Assembly (NCBI GenBank): GCA_963738325.1
Contig: CAVTWD010000008.1
Span: 434,001 to 498,000 of the forward strand
Direction of reading: 5' to 3'
DNA: 64,000 nucleotides
Source: CAVTWD01 sp963738325
GTDB lineage: Bacteria; Actinomycetota; Acidimicrobiia; Acidimicrobiales; Ilumatobacteraceae
The notes beneath the pieces were generated by a model, which saw only the letters and a list, made by a program, of their open reading frames with translations, ran no database searches and had not been told where the DNA came from. Both the position numbers and the translations under genes were made by a program. Below are positions 49,070-58,859 of the stretch, in pieces (position 1 is the first letter of the stretch; each line of letters opens with the position of its first letter).

Positions 49070-49988
49070 CTACTTCATGGCGAGCGGGTTGATCGGCGAC
49101 CCGACCCCTCGGGTGACCTTGAGCGGCGGGGCGCAGAAGAAGAACTCCCAGACACCGTCGTCGGCGCAGTCGGCGGCCAGCTCCTCCAGGTCGAGGATCT
49201 CACCGAGGGTCATGCCCATGTCGCGGATGAGGACCATGTGGCAGTTGAGGATCACGCTCGGGTCCTCGCCCGGCAGCACCTCGATGGCCCAGTTGTCCGA
49301 GCAGACGGCGGCGACGTCGCGGTCGTGGAGCCACTGGCAGCAGTCCTGGCCCAACCCGGGCTCGCCAGCCATGAACTCGGTCGGCGACTTGCGATCGAGG
49401 AAGAACCGGCGCCAACCGGTGCGCAGCACGAGGATGTCACCGGGCCCCACTTCCACGCCGCCCTGTGCCGACATCGCCGCTTCCAGATCGCCGGGCGTGA
49501 TGACATAGCCGGCCTCGAGCCAGTCGACTCCCTTCTGGCGGGCCACGTCGACGAGCACGCCACGGCCGGCGACCCCCTTGGCGATCTTGTCGATCGTGTC
49601 GTGGAAGGCGCCGACCACCGTCACGTCGGTGGCCGGGTAGCCGTTGTAGAGCTGGTCGTCGTAGTAGACGTGGGCCAGCGAGTCCCACTGCGTCGCGCCC
49701 TGGAGCGGCATGAAGATGTAGTCGTCGGCGTACTTGAACCCGCCCGGGAACACCTGGGTGTCGCCCGTCTGTGACATCAGGTGGACGGGGTTGATGCGCC
49801 CGCCGCCGGGCTGCGGGCCCGTTCTCGTCGAACGGGATGCCGAGGTCGAAGATCTTGCCTTGGCGTACGAGCCCGGCCGCCGCCACGAGCCGCTCGGGCG
49901 TGATGTGGTTCAGCGTGCCCCGCTCGTCGTCGGGACCCCAACGACCCCAGTTGCGCAGCCGGGCGCCGACAGCTCGGAAGTCCTCCAC
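49070..49988 (-). CDS. Cyclase-family metal hydrolase 2, one frameshift
   Basis: About 305 residues from GTG 49988: RAVGARLRNWGRWGPDDERG TLNHITPERLVAAAGLVRQG, break near 49815, then TGDTQVFPGGFKYADDYIFM PLQGATQWDSLAHVYYDDQL, GRGVLVDVARQKG, DILVLRTGWRRFFLDRKSP, EELAADCADDGVWEFFFCAP. Clear paralogue of the cyclase at 46.6 kb and shares its altered GATQWDSLAH metal loop. Likely acts on the same or a consecutive intermediate. Confidence 0.82.
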
Positions 49989-50000
49989 GGTGGTCCTCTC

Positions 50001-50072
50001 TCAGTACGCGCCCAGCGGGCGGTCGAAGATGGTGCGCGCGACCGGGCCGCGCACAGTCTGGACAGCTGCCAT
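50001..50072 (-). CDS. Small orphan ORF, 23 residues
   Basis: A short frame encoding a peptide beginning MAAVQTVRGPVARTIF, preceded by the strong ribosome site AAGGAGG and placed between the SDR and cyclase 2. The TVRGP start weakly recalls the first residues of phosphotriesterase-family proteins. It may be a decayed start, a regulatory upstream ORF or chance. Confidence 0.3.
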   Translation of the reverse strand: MAAVQTVRGPVARTIFDRPLGAY

Positions 50073-50087
50073 CCGGGCCTCCTTGAC

Positions 50088-50941
50088 TCAGTCGGGTGTG
50101 ATCGGTTGGCTCAGCTCGCCGGACCACTCGTCCCACGGCTGGGGCAGCTGGGCGTAGCCGCCGCTCGCGCTCCACCCTCCGTCGACGGCGATGACGGTGC
50201 CGGTGACGAAGCTGGAAGCATCGGAGGCGAGGAAAGGAACGGCCCGACGAGCTCGTCGAGCTCACCCAAGCGCCGCATCGGCGTGCGGCTGCGCATCCAG
50301 TCGGCCATGCCCGAGTCCTCGAGCAGCCGGCGGGTCATCTCGGAGATGAAGAAGTTCGGGGCCAGGGCGTTGACCCGAAGGTTGCGGTCACCCCACTCGC
50401 AGGCCAGCAGCTTGGTGAGCTGGTTCACGCCGCCCTTCGCTGCGAAGTACCCCGCGGTGCGGTTCTCCGAGCCGGCCATGCCGAAGATCGACGAGAGGTT
50501 GATGATGCTGCCGCCCCCGCCGCGCAACATGTGCGGGCGCAGGCCCGCGTCATGAAGAAGAGGCCGACGAGGTCGGTCTTCACCATCTTCTCGAACACCT
50601 CGGGCTCGGCAGTGCTCGGTGCGGATGAGCCGGTCGTCCGCCCATCCGGCGTTGTTCACGAGGCACGTCGATGCGGCCGAACGTGGCCATCGCCTCGACG
50701 ACGACCCGCTGTCGCAGTCCTCGTAGACGGTGACGTCGACCGGCACGCGACGCACCGGCGGCCCCCGCCTCCTCGACCACGGCGCTTCGTGTCCTCGAGC
50801 TTGTCGTCGGAGCGGGCCGTGACCACGACGTCGGCGCCGGCGGAGGCGAGCATCTCGGCGAAGAGCACGCCGAGGCCATAGGACGCGCCCGTGACGACGC
50901 CGACCTTGCCGTCCAGGCGGTGGAGGACGGTCAGGTCGATC
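50088..50941 (-). CDS. Short-chain dehydrogenase/reductase, frameshifted
   Basis: About 275 residues. Cofactor loop KVGVVTGASYGLGVLFAEM, SAGADVVVTARSDDKLEDTK, NNAGWADDRLIRTE, Ser in IINLSSIFGMAG, YxxxK in GYFAAKGGVNQLTKLLACEW, and the C-terminal SFVTGTVIAVDGGWSASGGY. Several breaks between 50230 and 50780. Fifth position downstream of ligase 2 with no clear ATG; the start is near 50941. Oxidises or reduces a pathway hydroxy/keto intermediate. Confidence 0.8.
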
Positions 50942-50949
50942 GGTCAGTC

Positions 50950-52487
50950 TCAGGCGAACCGATCGCGCAGGTCGCGCTTGAGGATCTTGCCGCTCACGTT
51001 CTTCGGCAGCTCGTCGATGAAGAGGACCTTGCTTCGGCTTCTTGAAGCCGGCCAGCCGATCGCGGCTGACGGCGATGATCTCCTCCTCCGTCGCGGACAT
51101 GCCCTCGCGCAGCACGACGACCGCGGTGACGCTCTCGCCCCAGGTCGGGTCGGGCAGGCCGATGACCGCCGCCTCCGACACGGCCGGATGGGCGTAGATC
51201 ACCTCCTCGACCTCGCGGGAGTACACGTTCTCGCCGCCGGTGAGGATCATGTCCTTCATGCGGTCGACGATGTAGAAGAAGCCCTCCTCGTCGCGCCGCG
51301 CCATGTCGCCGGTGTGGAACCAGCCGCCCTCGAACGCCGCCTTCGTGCCCTCCTCGTTGCGGAAGTAGCCCTTCAGCACCTGCTCGGCCTGGATCACGAT
51401 CTCGCCGACCACGCCGGGCGGGCACTCGGCCATGTCGTCGTCGACCACCTTGACGTTGGCGAGGCACATCGGCGTGCCGCACGACGCCAGCAGGTGCTCC
51501 TCGCCCTTGATGGCGCGGACGTGCGCCGCCTTCGGGAACGTGAGCACGTTGCCGCCCAGCTCGGTCATCCCGAAGCCGGAGTACACGATCGGGACCGAAG
51601 CGATCGATGGCGGCCGCAACACCTCGACCGGCATGGCTGCCGCGCCGTAGCCGATGCTGCGCAGCGTCGAGAGGTCGTAGTCGTGGATCTTCGGGTGCTG
51701 CAGGAGGAAGTTGAGCATCGTCGGGGCGAGCGCGGTGCCGGTGATGCCGTGTTCGTCGACGAGTTGCATCCAACTGCTCGGGCTCGTACGCCCGCATGAG
51801 CACGATGCAGCCCGCCGCGGAGGTGGTGACCGGCACCGAGTAGCCCGACACGTGGCACAGCGGGAAGGCCAGCAGCGTTGCGCTCGTCGGGCTGCGGCTG
51901 GTACTCGATCACCGACTCGAGCACCGCGGCCACGAGGTTGCGGTGGGTGAGCATCGCGCCCTTCGGGAAGCCCGTCGTGCCGCTCGTGTAGATGAGCCAC
52001 GCCGTGTCGTCCTCGTCGACCTCGACCGGCGGGCTTCGCCGCCGGGCGGCCGATCCGACGAGGTCGCTCGTAGTCGACGCGTAGCCGCCTCCGCCCGCCA
52101 CCCCCGATGACGACACGTGCTCGATCGAGGGATCTCGCCCAGTACCGGCTCGATCTGCTCGAGGAACGTACTCGCTCGACGATCAGGACCCGGGCCTCGG
52201 CGTTGTTCAGGATCCACGCCCACTCCTTGGGGTGGAGCCGGTAGTTCAGGAAGGTGAGCGCCATCCCCGCCGCAGGGCACGCCGTAGTAGCACTCGACGT
52301 ACTCCGGCACGTTCTCGGCGAGGATGGCGATCGCGGTCGCCCGGCCGGCCAGCCGAGCAGCGCGTTGGCGAGCCGGAGCAAGCGGTCGTGGAGCGCGCCG
52401 AAGCTGATCTCGCGATCGCCGTCGACGATGCGCCAGCCGCTCGCGGCGTCTTCCGGCGTTCAGCCGGACGATGTCTCCGAGCAGCAT
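50950..52487 (-). CDS. AMP-forming acyl-CoA ligase (island ligase 2), frameshifted
   Basis: About 510 residues from ATG 52487 (MLLGDIVRLNA). RLANALLGWPAGRAT, AIAILAENVPEYVECYYGV, P-loop IYTSGTTGFPKGAMLTHRN, YSGFGMTELGGNVLTFPKAA, KGYFRNEEGTKAAFEGGWFH, TGDMARRDEEGFFYIVDRMK, DMILTGGENVYSREVEEVIY, and the end with GKILKRDLRDRFA. At least six breaks. Divergent from ligase 3. Family certain, substrate unknown. Confidence 0.85.
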
Positions 52488-52520
52488 GGCCTGATCCCCC
52501 CGGTCACGCTGCCCGCTGGC

Positions 52521-52541
52521 AGTTGACGAGTCGTGTCAACT
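52521..52541. promoter_or_regulatory. TTGAC/GTCAA operator, site 2 (divergent promoter)
   Basis: AGTTGAC (52521-52527) and GTCAACT (52535-52541), 7 bases apart, between two divergent CoA ligase genes. Arms are identical to those of site 1; the spacer is one base longer, which could be an indel error in this region. Confidence 0.6.
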
Positions 52542-52626
52542 TGTGGGCGAGCAGTGACTTTCGTCCGTCTCCCGCTGGCGTGTCAAGGGTCCCGCGACGT
52601 CGGGTCACACGGCGAAGGAGGCCGAG

Positions 52627-54173
52627 ATGATCGTGAAGCAGGGTCGGACACCGCGGATCATGCCGTTCCCCATGCACGACGTCGAGCGCGACGCGCGACG
52701 GCGTGCTGCGCTACACCAACTGGCGCCGCTCGCTCGTGGCCATGTTCCGCGACACCGTCGAGCGCGCCCGGACCGACGAGGCGCTCGTCGAGCTCGGCGG
52801 CGAGCGGCTCAGCTACCGCGAGTTCTGGGACCGCGCCGCCAGGGTCGCCGGCGGCCTGCGGGCGCTCGGCGTCGGCGGGGCGACCGCGTCGCCATCCGGC
52901 TGCGGCAACGGCAACGACTGGGCGCTCGCGTTCTGGGGCATCCAGATGCGGGCGCGCGTCGCCGTGCCGGTGAACACCCGCTTCACCGAGAGCGAGGTCG
53001 AGTACGTCATCAGCGACTCCGGCGCCCGGCTTCGTGTTCGAGCCCGGCGCGCCGCTGCCCGACGGCGACGCCGCTACGTCGTCGACGACCTCGGACCCAG
53101 GCGACCTGGCCGCCATCTTCTACACGAGCGGCACGACCGGGTTCCCGAAGGGGGCCATGACCACCCACGAGAACTTCCTGTCGAACTGCGAGACGTGCCG
53201 GCGCGTCATCGGCTTCCCCGACGACGTCGACCTCCGCAACCTGATCTCGGTGCCGATGTTCCACGTCACCGGCTGCAACAGCCAGCTGCTCATCACCGAT
53301 GATGCTGGGCGGCACCGACGGTGATCATGCCCGCCTTCGAGGTGCAGGCACTTCCTCCGCGCCGTGGTGGACGAGCGGATCAACGTGCTCACCTCGGTGC
53401 CGGCGATCTACTGGCTGGCGATGAACCAGCCGAACTTCGCCGACTTCGACGTGAGCGGCGTGCGCTGGCTGCAGCCTACGGCGGCGCGCCGACGCCGCCC
53501 GACGTCATCGCCACGCCTGCGCGACGTCGTTCCCGAACGCCCGCCTCGGCAACGGCTTCGGCCTCACCGAGACGTCGTCGGTGTCGACGTTCCTGCCCGA
53601 CGAGTACTGCGAGGCGCGCCCCGAGACAGTCGGCTTCGCCGCTCCCGTCGTCGAGCTCGACCTCGCGGACGTCGACGACGACCGGCGTCGGCGAGCTGCT
53701 GATCCGCGGCCAGAACATCGTGGCCGGCTACTGGAACAAGCCCGAGCAGACGGCGGAGACGTTCGTCGACGGCTGGCTGCACACCGGCGACCTCGCCCGC
53801 GTCGACGACGACGGCTTCGTGCCAGATCGTCGACCGCAAGAAGGACATGGTCAACCGCGGCGGCGAGAACGTCTACTGCGTCGAGGTCGAGAACGCGCTC
53901 GTCGCACCACCCGGCGGTGTTCGAGGTGCGCGGTGCGTCGGCGTGCCCGACACGATGATGGGCGAGAAGGTCGGCGCCATCGTCGTCGTCACAGCCCGGC
54001 ACGGAGCTGACGCGCACAGGAGCTCACCGACGTGCGCGCGCGAGCAGATCGCCGACTTCAAGGTGCCGCAGTTCATCTCCTTCCGCGCCGAGCCGCTGCC
54101 CCGCAACCCGGGCGGCAAGGTGCTCAAGCCGGTGCTGCGCAAGGAGACCGAGTGGGGGCCGCCCGTGAAGTGA
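52627..54173 (+). CDS. AMP-forming acyl-CoA ligase (island ligase 3), frameshifted
   Basis: About 510 residues. MIVKQGRTPRIMPFPMHDVE then LRYTNWRRSLVAMFRDTVER, LSYREFWDRAARVAGGLRAL, VAVPVNTRFTESEVEYVISD, P-loop FYTSGTTGFPKGAMTTHEN, GFGLTETSSVSTFLPDEYC-type region, RGQNIVAGYWNKPEQTAETF, DGWLHTGDLARVDDDGF, VNRGGENVYCVEVENALV, catalytic Lys in NPGGKVLKPVLRKE. Nine or so breaks. Alone on the plus strand, convergent with the SMP-30 gene. Confidence 0.84.
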
Positions 54174-54196
54174 CGGGCGGCCCGCAGGGGGATAGA

Positions 54197-55124
54197 TCAG
54201 GTGTTCAGGTAGTTCAGTGGGCACCCTGCTCGCGGCCAGGTCGTCTTCACCAGCCGTCCCGTGGTGGACAGTGTGATGTAGGCCGTGCGCAGGTCGTCAC
54301 CGCCGAAGCAGATGTTGGTGGTGAGGAGGTCGCCGGTTGGGTAGAAGTCGACGAGCTCGCCCTTGGGCGACACGCTGGTGACGCCGCCGTTCACGAGCGT
54401 GGCCGCGCACACGTTGCCGTCGGCGTCGACGGCGAGCGAGTCGAGCAGCTGGAAGCCCGGGAAGCCGTACAGGCACACCGAGGTGTCGACGATGCCCGCT
54501 TCGGCCACCTCGCCCGGGCGCGACGATGTCGCGCTGCATGATGCGGCCGTTCCAGGTCTCGGCCCAGTAGAGCTTCTTGCCGTCGGGCGACAACCCGATG
54601 CCGTTCGGCTCATGGGCCGGGAACACGATCTCCTTCACCATCGAGCCGTCGGCCTTGCCGTAGTAGATGCCCGTCACGTGGGCGATCGCGCTCGTCGGTG
54701 AGGCCGTGGTCGGTGAAGTAGAACCCGCCGTGGGCGTCGAAGACGAAGTCGTTGGGCGCCCACAGCGGGCCGCCCGTCGACCTCCCGGTAGACGTCGGTG
54801 ACCTTGCCGGTGGCGATGTCGACCCGCTGGATGCTGCCTCCGAGATACTTCGACATCGTCGGCGGGCCGGGGAAGCTCATGCCGTCGAGGTCCATCTCCG
54901 TGAAGCGGGCGCCGTTGTTGCACACGTAGACCGCGCCGTCGGGACCGATCGGCCGCGCCGTTCGGCCCCCCGGGGACCTCGGCGACGGTCTCCTTGGCGC
55001 CGTCGGGCTTCACCCGGGTGAGCCGCGGCCCGAACATCTCCACCAGGATGACCGAGCCATCGGCCATGGCGATGGGGCCCTCGGGGAACTTGAGGCCGGA
55101 TGTGACTTCCTCGAACTCTGCCAT
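54197..55124 (-). CDS. SMP-30/gluconolactonase-like beta-propeller hydrolase, frameshifted
   Basis: About 305 residues from ATG 55124. FEEVTSGLKFPEGPIAMADG, VEMFGPRLTRVKPDGAKETV, CNNGARFTEMDLDGMSFPGP, IQRVDIATGKVTDVYRE, MVKEIVFPAHEPNGIGLSPD GKKLYWAETW, LLDSLAVDADGNVCAATLVN, and the end TTWPRAGCPLNYLNT. The metal-binding Glu and Asn positions of SMP-30 lactonases appear kept. Breaks near 54965, 54775, 54700 and 54515. A lactone hydrolase would fit beside two cyclase-family enzymes. Confidence 0.8.
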
Positions 55125-55217
55125 GCGGACACCCCCAGGTATGACGGAGGGGCTCAGCCAGCCCCGCGGACCGTCGGCAGCTTTCCCTAGCGCATCCGCC
55201 TCGCCCACGTCCAGCGA

Positions 55218-55237
55218 AGTTGACGGAGCCGTCAGAA
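55218..55237. promoter_or_regulatory. TTGAC-N6-GTCA half-conserved operator, site 3
   Basis: AGTTGAC (55218-55224), 6 bases, then GTCAGAA: the left arm is identical to sites 1 and 2 and four of seven right-arm bases match. It lies 94 bases upstream of the SMP-30 gene and overlaps the 3' end of the eis-like fragment. Confidence 0.4.
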
Positions 55238-55660
55238 GTTGGTGCCGTAGTGGGGTTCGCGCTCGGCGAGGAAGGCGAGGTCGAGGCGCGCCACGCTGCC
55301 GGGGATGTGCTCGTCGATGAGCCCGGCCCGCGCCAACGTCTGCGCCCGCACGCCGCCGAGGTACAGCGATCCGAGCGCGCCCACGCCGAGGGCGAGGTCG
55401 GCGCGGTCGGCGGTCGGCTGGCAGGCGGCACCGTCCGCCCCGCCCTCCAGCCGCACCCGCCCACCCAGGTCGAGGAAGGGATCGTGGACATCGAGCACGA
55501 CGTCGAGGTCGGTGGCATAGCGGCGGGCGGCCAGCGCGGCGGGCACGTCGAGGAGGCGCACCCACATCCCGTCGTCGACCACCGTGGTGCGAGCCTGGCG
55601 GGGATCCTCGAGGGCGTCGTCGAGGTTGTCGTCGAGGGTGTCGTCTCCGGGCTCAGCCCG
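55232..55660 (-). pseudogene. C-terminal fragment of an Eis-like N-acetyltransferase
   Basis: About 140 codons match the C-terminal SCP2-like part of Eis-family GNAT proteins: VDDGMWVRLLDVPAALAARR, VLDVHDPFLDLGGRVRLEGG, ALGVGALGSLYLGGVRAQTL, ARAGLIDEHIPGSVARLDLA. The N-terminal acetyltransferase domains (about 270 residues) are missing. The fragment begins right after the gatB stop in the same frame. GTG 55585 or ATG 55582 gives a 116-residue ORF that could still be translated. Confidence 0.6.
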
Positions 55661-57088
55661 TCAGGAGCTTGCCCGCCGAGCCTGGAGCAGGGCCGTCACC
55701 GCCTTGCCGTCCGCCTTGGCTCCGGTCGCCTTCATCACCTGGCCGACCAGGGCGCCGGCGACCTTGTCCTCCCCGGCCAGGTAGCGCTGCCAGGTGGGCT
55801 GGTTGGCCTCGATCACGCGGTCGACGACCGCGGCCAGGTCGTCGGCGCCCATCGCCTCGAAGCCCCGGGCGCGGGCGAGGGACTCCGGGTCGGCATCCCC
55901 ACCGGCGGCGACGAGATCGGCGAGCACCGCCTTGGCCTGCGTCGCAGTGAGCCGGCCGTCGACCTCGAGGCGGGTGAGGGCGGCGAGCGCAACCGGGGTG
56001 ACTCGTTCTGCGCCTTCCACGGCCAGGTTGTGCTCGATGTGCACGAGGACGCGAGCCGGGTCGCCGCCCGCCTCGATGGCGGCGAGGGCCAGGTCGTCGA
56101 GGCCGCGGTCGACGGTCACGACCACACCGGCGTCGGCGGAGCCGGCTCCCGCAGCGGCGGCGAGGCGGTCGCGGCGGGCGGCCGGCAGCACCGGCATCGC
56201 CGCGTGGACACGCCGGACCCACTCCGCGTCGGGCGCGAGCGGCACGAGATCGGGCTCGGGGAAGTACCGGTAGTCGTCGGCCTCTTCCTTCGTCCGGAGC
56301 GTGTGCGTGCGCCCGTCGCCCTCGGCCCAGTGGCGGGTCTCCTGGCGGACCTCGCCACCGTCTTCCAGGATGGCGATCTGGCGGCTCACCTCGTACTCGA
56401 TGGCGCGACCCAGTGAGCGCAGCGAGTTGAGGTTCTTGATCTCGCAGCGGGTGCCGAACACATCGCTGCCGGCCGGCCGGACCGACACGTTGGCGTCGAC
56501 CCGCAGCGACCCTTCCTCCATCTTCGCGTCGCTCACGTCGGTGGCCACGAGGATGGTGCGCAGCTCGTTGACGTAGGCCCTCGCGTCCTCTGCCGAACGC
56601 AGGTCGGGCGCGCTCACGATCTCGAGGAGGGGCACGCCGGCGCGGTTGTAGTCGACGAGGGTGGCGTCGCTGCCGTGGATGCGGCCGCCACCGTCGCCGG
56701 TGTGCGTGCTCTTGCCGGTGTCCTCTTCGAGATGGGCGCGCACGATCCCCACCCGCGTGCCCGAGGGCAGCTCGAGCCGGCCGTCGACGTTCACGGGCTG
56801 GTCGTACTGGCTGACCTGGTAGTCCTTCGGCATGTCGGGGTAGAAGTAGTTCTTGCGGTGGAAGATCGAGGGCCGCACCTCGCAGTGGAGGGCCTCGCCG
56901 AGGCGCAGGGCCAGCTCGACCACCTGCTCGTTGAGCACCGGGAGGCTGCCCGGCAGGCCGAGGCACACGGGGCAGACGTTCGTGTTCGGCTCGTCGCCGA
57001 AGCGGTTCGGGCAGGAGCAGAAGATCTTGGTGCGAGTGTTCAGCTCGGTGTGGACCTCGAGGCCGATGACCGTCTCCCAGGCGCTCAC
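55661..57088 (-). CDS. gatB: Asp/Glu-tRNA amidotransferase subunit B
   Basis: 475 residues from GTG 57088, overlapping gatA (GTGA). The kinase/transamidation subunit. WETVIGLEVHTELNTRTKIF, CSCPNRFGDEPNTNVCPVCL (zinc Cys), YPDMPKDYQVSQYDQPVNVD, HLEEDTGKSTHTG, DYNRAGVPLLEIVSAPDLRS, TRCEIKNLNSLRSLGRAIEY. The C-terminal tRNA-binding YqeY-like tail ends TALLQARRASS. Intact. Confidence 0.95.
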   Translation of the reverse strand: MSAWETVIGLEVHTELNTRTKIFCSCPNRFGDEPNTNVCPVCLGLPGSLPVLNEQVVELALRLGEALHCEVRPSIFHRKNYFYPDMPKDYQVSQYDQPVNVDGRLELPSGTRVGIVRAHLEEDTGKSTHTGDGGGRIHGSDATLVDYNRAGVPLLEIVSAPDLRSAEDARAYVNELRTILVATDVSDAKMEEGSLRVDANVSVRPAGSDVFGTRCEIKNLNSLRSLGRAIEYEVSRQIAILEDGGEVRQETRHWAEGDGRTHTLRTKEEADDYRYFPEPDLVPLAPDAEWVRRVHAAMPVLPAARRDRLAAAAGAGSADAGVVVTVDRGLDDLALAAIEAGGDPARVLVHIEHNLAVEGAERVTPVALAALTRLEVDGRLTATQAKAVLADLVAAGGDADPESLARARGFEAMGADDLAAVVDRVIEANQPTWQRYLAGEDKVAGALVGQVMKATGAKADGKAVTALLQARRASS

Positions 57089-58510
57089 TGCGGACCTCCG
57101 GCGGCGGCTTCGAGCACGGCGGCGGCGCGGAACATCGTCGCCTCCTCGAGGGTCGGGGCGAGCACCTGCACCCCGACGGGGAGGCCGTCGGCGCCCGTGC
57201 CGAAGGGGACGGTCACCGCCGGGTGACCGGCAAGGTTCGACGGGATCGTGCAGACGTCGGACAGGTACATGAGGAGCGGGTTGTCGGTCTTCGCCCCGAA
57301 CGGGAAGGCCACGCTCGGCGAGGTCGGTGCGATGAGGAGATCGAAGCGCTCGTAGGCGCGCTCGAAGTCCTCGGCGATGAGACGGCGGACCTTGAGGGCC
57401 TTGCCGTAGTAGGCGTCGTAGTAGCCGGCGGAGAGCGCGTAGGTGCCGAGCATGATGCGCCGCTTGACCTCGTCCCCGAAGCCCGCGGTGCGGGTGGCGG
57501 TGTTCATGGCCGCGGCGTCGGGGGCGTCGACCCGCAGCCCGTAGCGGACGCCGTCGTAACGGGCCAGGTTGCTCGACGCTTCGGCCGGCGCGATGAGGTA
57601 GTAGGCGGTGAGCCCGTGGATCACGGCCGGGACCGACACCTCCTCGACCTTGGCGCCGGCGGCCCCTGAGCGCGTCGGCGGCGGCCTCGAGCCGGGCGAG
57701 CACGTCCGGGTCGATGTCGGTTCGCAGCTCGCTGATGACGCCGATGCGCAGCCCGTCGACGCCGTCGGTCAGCGTGGCCGAGATCGGGCGGATCGGGCCG
57801 GGGATGGAGGTCGAATCCCTCGGGTCGTGGCCACCGATCGCCTCCAGGAGGGCGGCGGCGTCGGCCACGCTGTTGGCGAACGGGCCGATCTGGTCGAGGC
57901 TCGACGCGAAGGCCACGAGGCCATACCGGCTGATCGCACCGTAGGTCGGCTTCACACCGACCACGCCACAGAGCGCAGCCGGCTGGCGGATCGACCCTCC
58001 GGTGTCGGAGCCGAGGGCCAGCGGGGCGAACCCGGCCGCCACCGCGGCGGCGCTACCTCCCGAGGAGCCCCCAGGAACCCGGCCGGGATCATGGGGGTTG
58101 CGGGTGGGCCCGAAGGCCGAGTTCTCAGTCGAGCTGCCCATGGCGAACTCGTCGAGGTTCGTCTTGCCGATGGGGATGGCGCCGGCGGTCACGAGGCGCT
58201 CGACCACCGTGGCGGTGTACGGCGGGCGCCAGCCATCCAGGATCTTCGACGAGCATGTGGTCGGGACGCCCCGGATGCAGAGGTTGTCCTTCAGGGCCAC
58301 GGGCACGCCGGCGAGCGGACCGGGATCGAGGCCTTCCGACACGGACTGGTCGATGATCACGGCCGCGGCCCTGGCGTCGTCGGCCAGGACGAGGTTGAAG
58401 GCGTGGAGCTCCGGGTCTCGCTCGGTGATGCGCGCGAGGTGGTCGTCGACGACGTCGAGTGCCCGCAGCTCGCCGGCCCGGACGGCGGCGGCGATCTCGA
58501 GCGCGGTCAC
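57085..58510 (-). CDS. gatA: Asp/Glu-tRNA amidotransferase subunit A, one frameshift
   Basis: About 475 residues from GTG 58510. Amidase-signature enzyme supplying ammonia from glutamine. VALKDNLCIRGVPTTCSSKI (Lys), GKTNLDEFAMGSSTENSAFG, PGGSSGGSAAAVAAGFAPLA and GSDTGGSIRQPAALCGVVGV (Ser-cisSer). The frame breaks near 57665 and continues HGLTAYYLIAPAEASSNLAR YDGVRYG to EAAAGGPQ. Catalytic triad complete. Overlaps both neighbours. Confidence 0.94.
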
Positions 58511-58810
58511 GGGGCCTCGCCGAGGATGGGAGGCACCTTGAAGCGGCCCGCCTCGGCCGACGGTGCCTCGCGCGAGAACCTCGCCTCGGTCGAGGCAGGG
58601 GCCCTCGACGTCCGGTCGCAGCACGTTCACCAGCTCGAAGGGCTGAGTCATGGGGGCGACGCCGTCCAGGTCGAGCGCGTCGATGTCGGCGAAGTGTTCG
58701 AGCATCGAGGCCAGCTGCGCCGTGTACCGCTCGAGCTCGTCGGGCGTGAGCTGCAGGCGGGCGAGGTGGGCGACGTGGGCGACGGCGTCGGGCGAGATGC
58801 GCTCGGGCAC
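58507..58810 (-). CDS. gatC: Asp/Glu-tRNA amidotransferase subunit C, one frameshift
   Basis: About 100 residues from GTG 58810. SPDAVAHVAHLARLQLTPDE, SMLEHFADIDALDLDGVAPM, FELVNVLRPDVEGPCLDRGE, a break near 58565, then AGRFKVPPILGEAP and TGA overlapping the gatA GTG. First gene of gatCAB. Misacylated Asn/Gln-tRNA correction is expected because the complex is complete. Confidence 0.9.
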
Positions 58811-58859
58811 GGGAGACCATGCTAGGCGCCAGCCCAGCCGCGCCGGCCTCGGGTTGTGC

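Noticed and set aside
55661..58810. A single 1049-codon frame that seems to fuse gatC, gatA and gatB
   Set aside because: Indels in gatC and gatA happen to keep one frame open. The true genes have their own GTG starts and 4-base overlaps.
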